DNA of 64,000 nucleotides from Spraguea lophii (Eukaryota; Microsporidia; Spragueidae): NCBI GenBank assembly GCA_001887945.1, contig LDOQ01000106.1, positions 33,189 to 97,188 of the forward strand, read 5' to 3'. Shown piece by piece: positions 62,703 to 64,000 of this stretch (position 1 is its first letter; each line of letters starts with the position of its first letter). The notes under the pieces were generated by a model. It saw only the letters and a program-made list of their open reading frames with translations, ran no database searches and was not told where the DNA came from. The position numbers and the translations under genes were made by a program.

Positions 62703-63155
62703 AGCCTGATTGGTCTAATGACCATGGGATGGTAACCAAATTCCAAGCCCAGTAGATTTTAATCATTCATAAAGAAAAAAAAGATAGAAGAGAAAGGGAT
62801 AGTTATTGAGTAGACGAGGATTCGATTGTGTAACTTAATTATACTTTGTATGTCGCAATCCCATTGGATTAAATCGTGTTCGATTGATGTTGTTGCAATT
62901 TATATATTAATTTGTGATTCTACTAATATTATGACAAGAAAGAGGTTATTAATCTCATTAATAATGATATATGATGGTTACACCATATGCAAAATTTTAA
63001 TTATTTGAAACATAAGATAGGATGAATTAATGCATATTTGTCGCAAAACCAACCAATACAAGTTTAAATGTATTTTAGGAACCAAAGGACATAAACCACA
63101 ATAGGCCTCAACCTGTTAGGAAATTTCTATAAATAAAGATTTTACTAAAAAAATG
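62703..63155 (+). mobile_element. Full-length, mutated SINE copy
   Basis: The head GCCTGATTGGTCTAATGACC, then GGGATGGTAACCAAATTCCA, follows the family, but the B box is decayed (GATTTTAATCATTC). The body keeps TTTGTATGTCGCAATCCCAT, TATTAATTTGTGATTC and ATATTATGACAAGAAAGAGG. The end keeps ATATTTGTCGCAAAACCAAC, TTTTAGGAACCAAAGGACAT and CTATAAATAAAGATTTTACT. Three GTTACTTT units follow its 3' end. Confidence 0.8.
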
Positions 63156-64000
63156 TTACTTTGTTACTTTGTTACAATTTATATTATATTTGTTTAAACA
63201 TACGAAATAAAATAACTTTTAGCAACATTTTAATTATAACTAAAATCTCTTGATGGTTGTACATCATTATAATCCAAAAACACAAATCCTTTAAGAAAAA
63301 TATATATAGTTTCTACTTAGTTTCATTATATAAATATCATAATCTTATTTTATTTCATTCTCCCGAGTTTTTTATATATTTTTGTATAATACACAATGAT
63401 AGTTGTTATGATTTTTTTTACTTTAATTAATATTTTTATTTTTTTGAAGAATTTCTAAGATATTCTAACTTTCATAATAAGCTAGTATACAATTACCAAT
63501 CAAGTTTGATTATTTTTTTTGATTTACTGATCAATATATTGTCACTATATAATATTACTTCGAAAAGTAAAGACATATATCATATATCATGAAGATGGTT
63601 ATTAGTTTTTTAGCTGGGGATTTTACAGTTAATACTTGATTTATATTCAAAGATTTTTAGACATTTAAAAGAAATATTAAAACCTAACAATTAGTTAATG
63701 TTTAGTAGATATAAAAAAAATATAATAATACAGATATAAATGTATTATAATCACTGTCATGTTGATCATACAAAGTTTTTTAATAAACATTCTTCAAGAA
63801 AAGTGAATTTTTATATAAATTATATAACAAGTATAAACCAATAATATTCAACGTTTATAAACAATTATATATTATTTCAAAACAAAATAAAAATATATAA
63901 CCTAACCTAATTTATAGAAATATGTAAATAAGTGTTCCTTCTCACTCTTATCAAGGGCAAAAAATAAAAAAAAAATTCTGGATATAAATCAATTTATATA
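63156..64000. other. Gene-free end of window
   Basis: AT-rich sequence with no recognised gene. AACCTAACCTAA at about 63899 resembles the telomere-like words at 1275-1290, but only two units are present. Confidence 0.45.

Noticed and set aside
63899..64000. Telomere at the window end
   Set aside because: Only two AACCTA-type units are present and ordinary AT-rich sequence follows.
1..64000. CRISPR arrays, rRNA genes or bacterial operons
   Set aside because: No regularly spaced repeats with unique spacers, no rRNA-like sequence, and gene content is eukaryotic throughout.

Overview
The window looks like nuclear DNA of a microsporidian with a relatively expanded genome. It is extremely AT-rich. 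The coding sequences are intronless as read and are short versions of eukaryotic housekeeping proteins. Most housekeeping ATGs have a CCC (often CCCTTATG, or CCC touching the ATG) within about 1-20 nt upstream, which is the microsporidian start-proximal signal. Secreted ricin-B-like and leucine-rich-repeat (LRR) proteins also fit this group. The species cannot be fixed from sequence alone.

Layout. 0.4-9.5 kb: a housekeeping block (NEDD8, MED31, a SEC12-like SAR1 exchange factor, an ArfGAP, UTP7, ICMT, a divergent glutathione synthetase). 9.5-23.6 kb: a loosely packed accessory island with two giant disordered secreted proteins, a secreted LRR protein with a bacterial-effector-like NEL E3-ligase C-terminus, a short ricin-B-like secreted protein and another secreted protein; these lack the CCC signal and lie among decayed SINE copies. 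23.7-44.3 kb: a small membrane protein, a KH protein, VPS45, two unknown proteins, RPB8, a CDT1-like protein, ARP5, proteasome beta-3, APN1/endonuclease IV, a VTC-like protein, eRF3 and CDC23/APC8. Many of these, mostly those at 26.6-40.7 kb, carry Asn/Thr/Asp/Ser low-complexity insertions. 44.3-53.3 kb: an all-minus-strand run (eS26, ABCG transporter, PAQR/HlyIII, secreted ricin-like protein, RAE1, ERD2, SUS1/ENY2), with RAE1 and ERD2 only 44 bp apart. 53.3-64 kb: gene-poor, with a small ORF, a POP5-like gene, two well-preserved SINE copies, and a decayed second LRR-NEL gene.

Two things stand out. First, a tRNA-derived SINE family has about eleven recognisable copies here, on both strands and at all ages. 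The best copy (56696-57190, minus) is GC-rich, has Pol III A and B boxes and a short A-tail, and is flanked by a perfect 14-bp target-site duplication; its neighbour has an 11-bp duplication. Second, the secreted LRR protein at 17417-19966 and its broken paralogue at 59581-62200 share a C-terminal domain that I read as the NEL (IpaH/SspH-type) E3 ubiquitin ligase fold, with a CxE or CxD catalytic-type motif. That would be a eukaryotic parasite carrying a bacterial-effector-type ubiquitin ligase fused to eukaryote-style LRRs, probably acting in the host cell.

The housekeeping genes cover ER/Golgi traffic (SEC12, ArfGAP, ERD2, VPS45), ubiquitin-like and proteasome function (NEDD8, PSMB3, APC8), transcription and mRNA export (MED31, RPB8, SUS1, RAE1) and translation and ribosome biogenesis (eS26, eRF3, UTP7, POP5). 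No tRNA gene, rRNA gene or CRISPR array was recognised.
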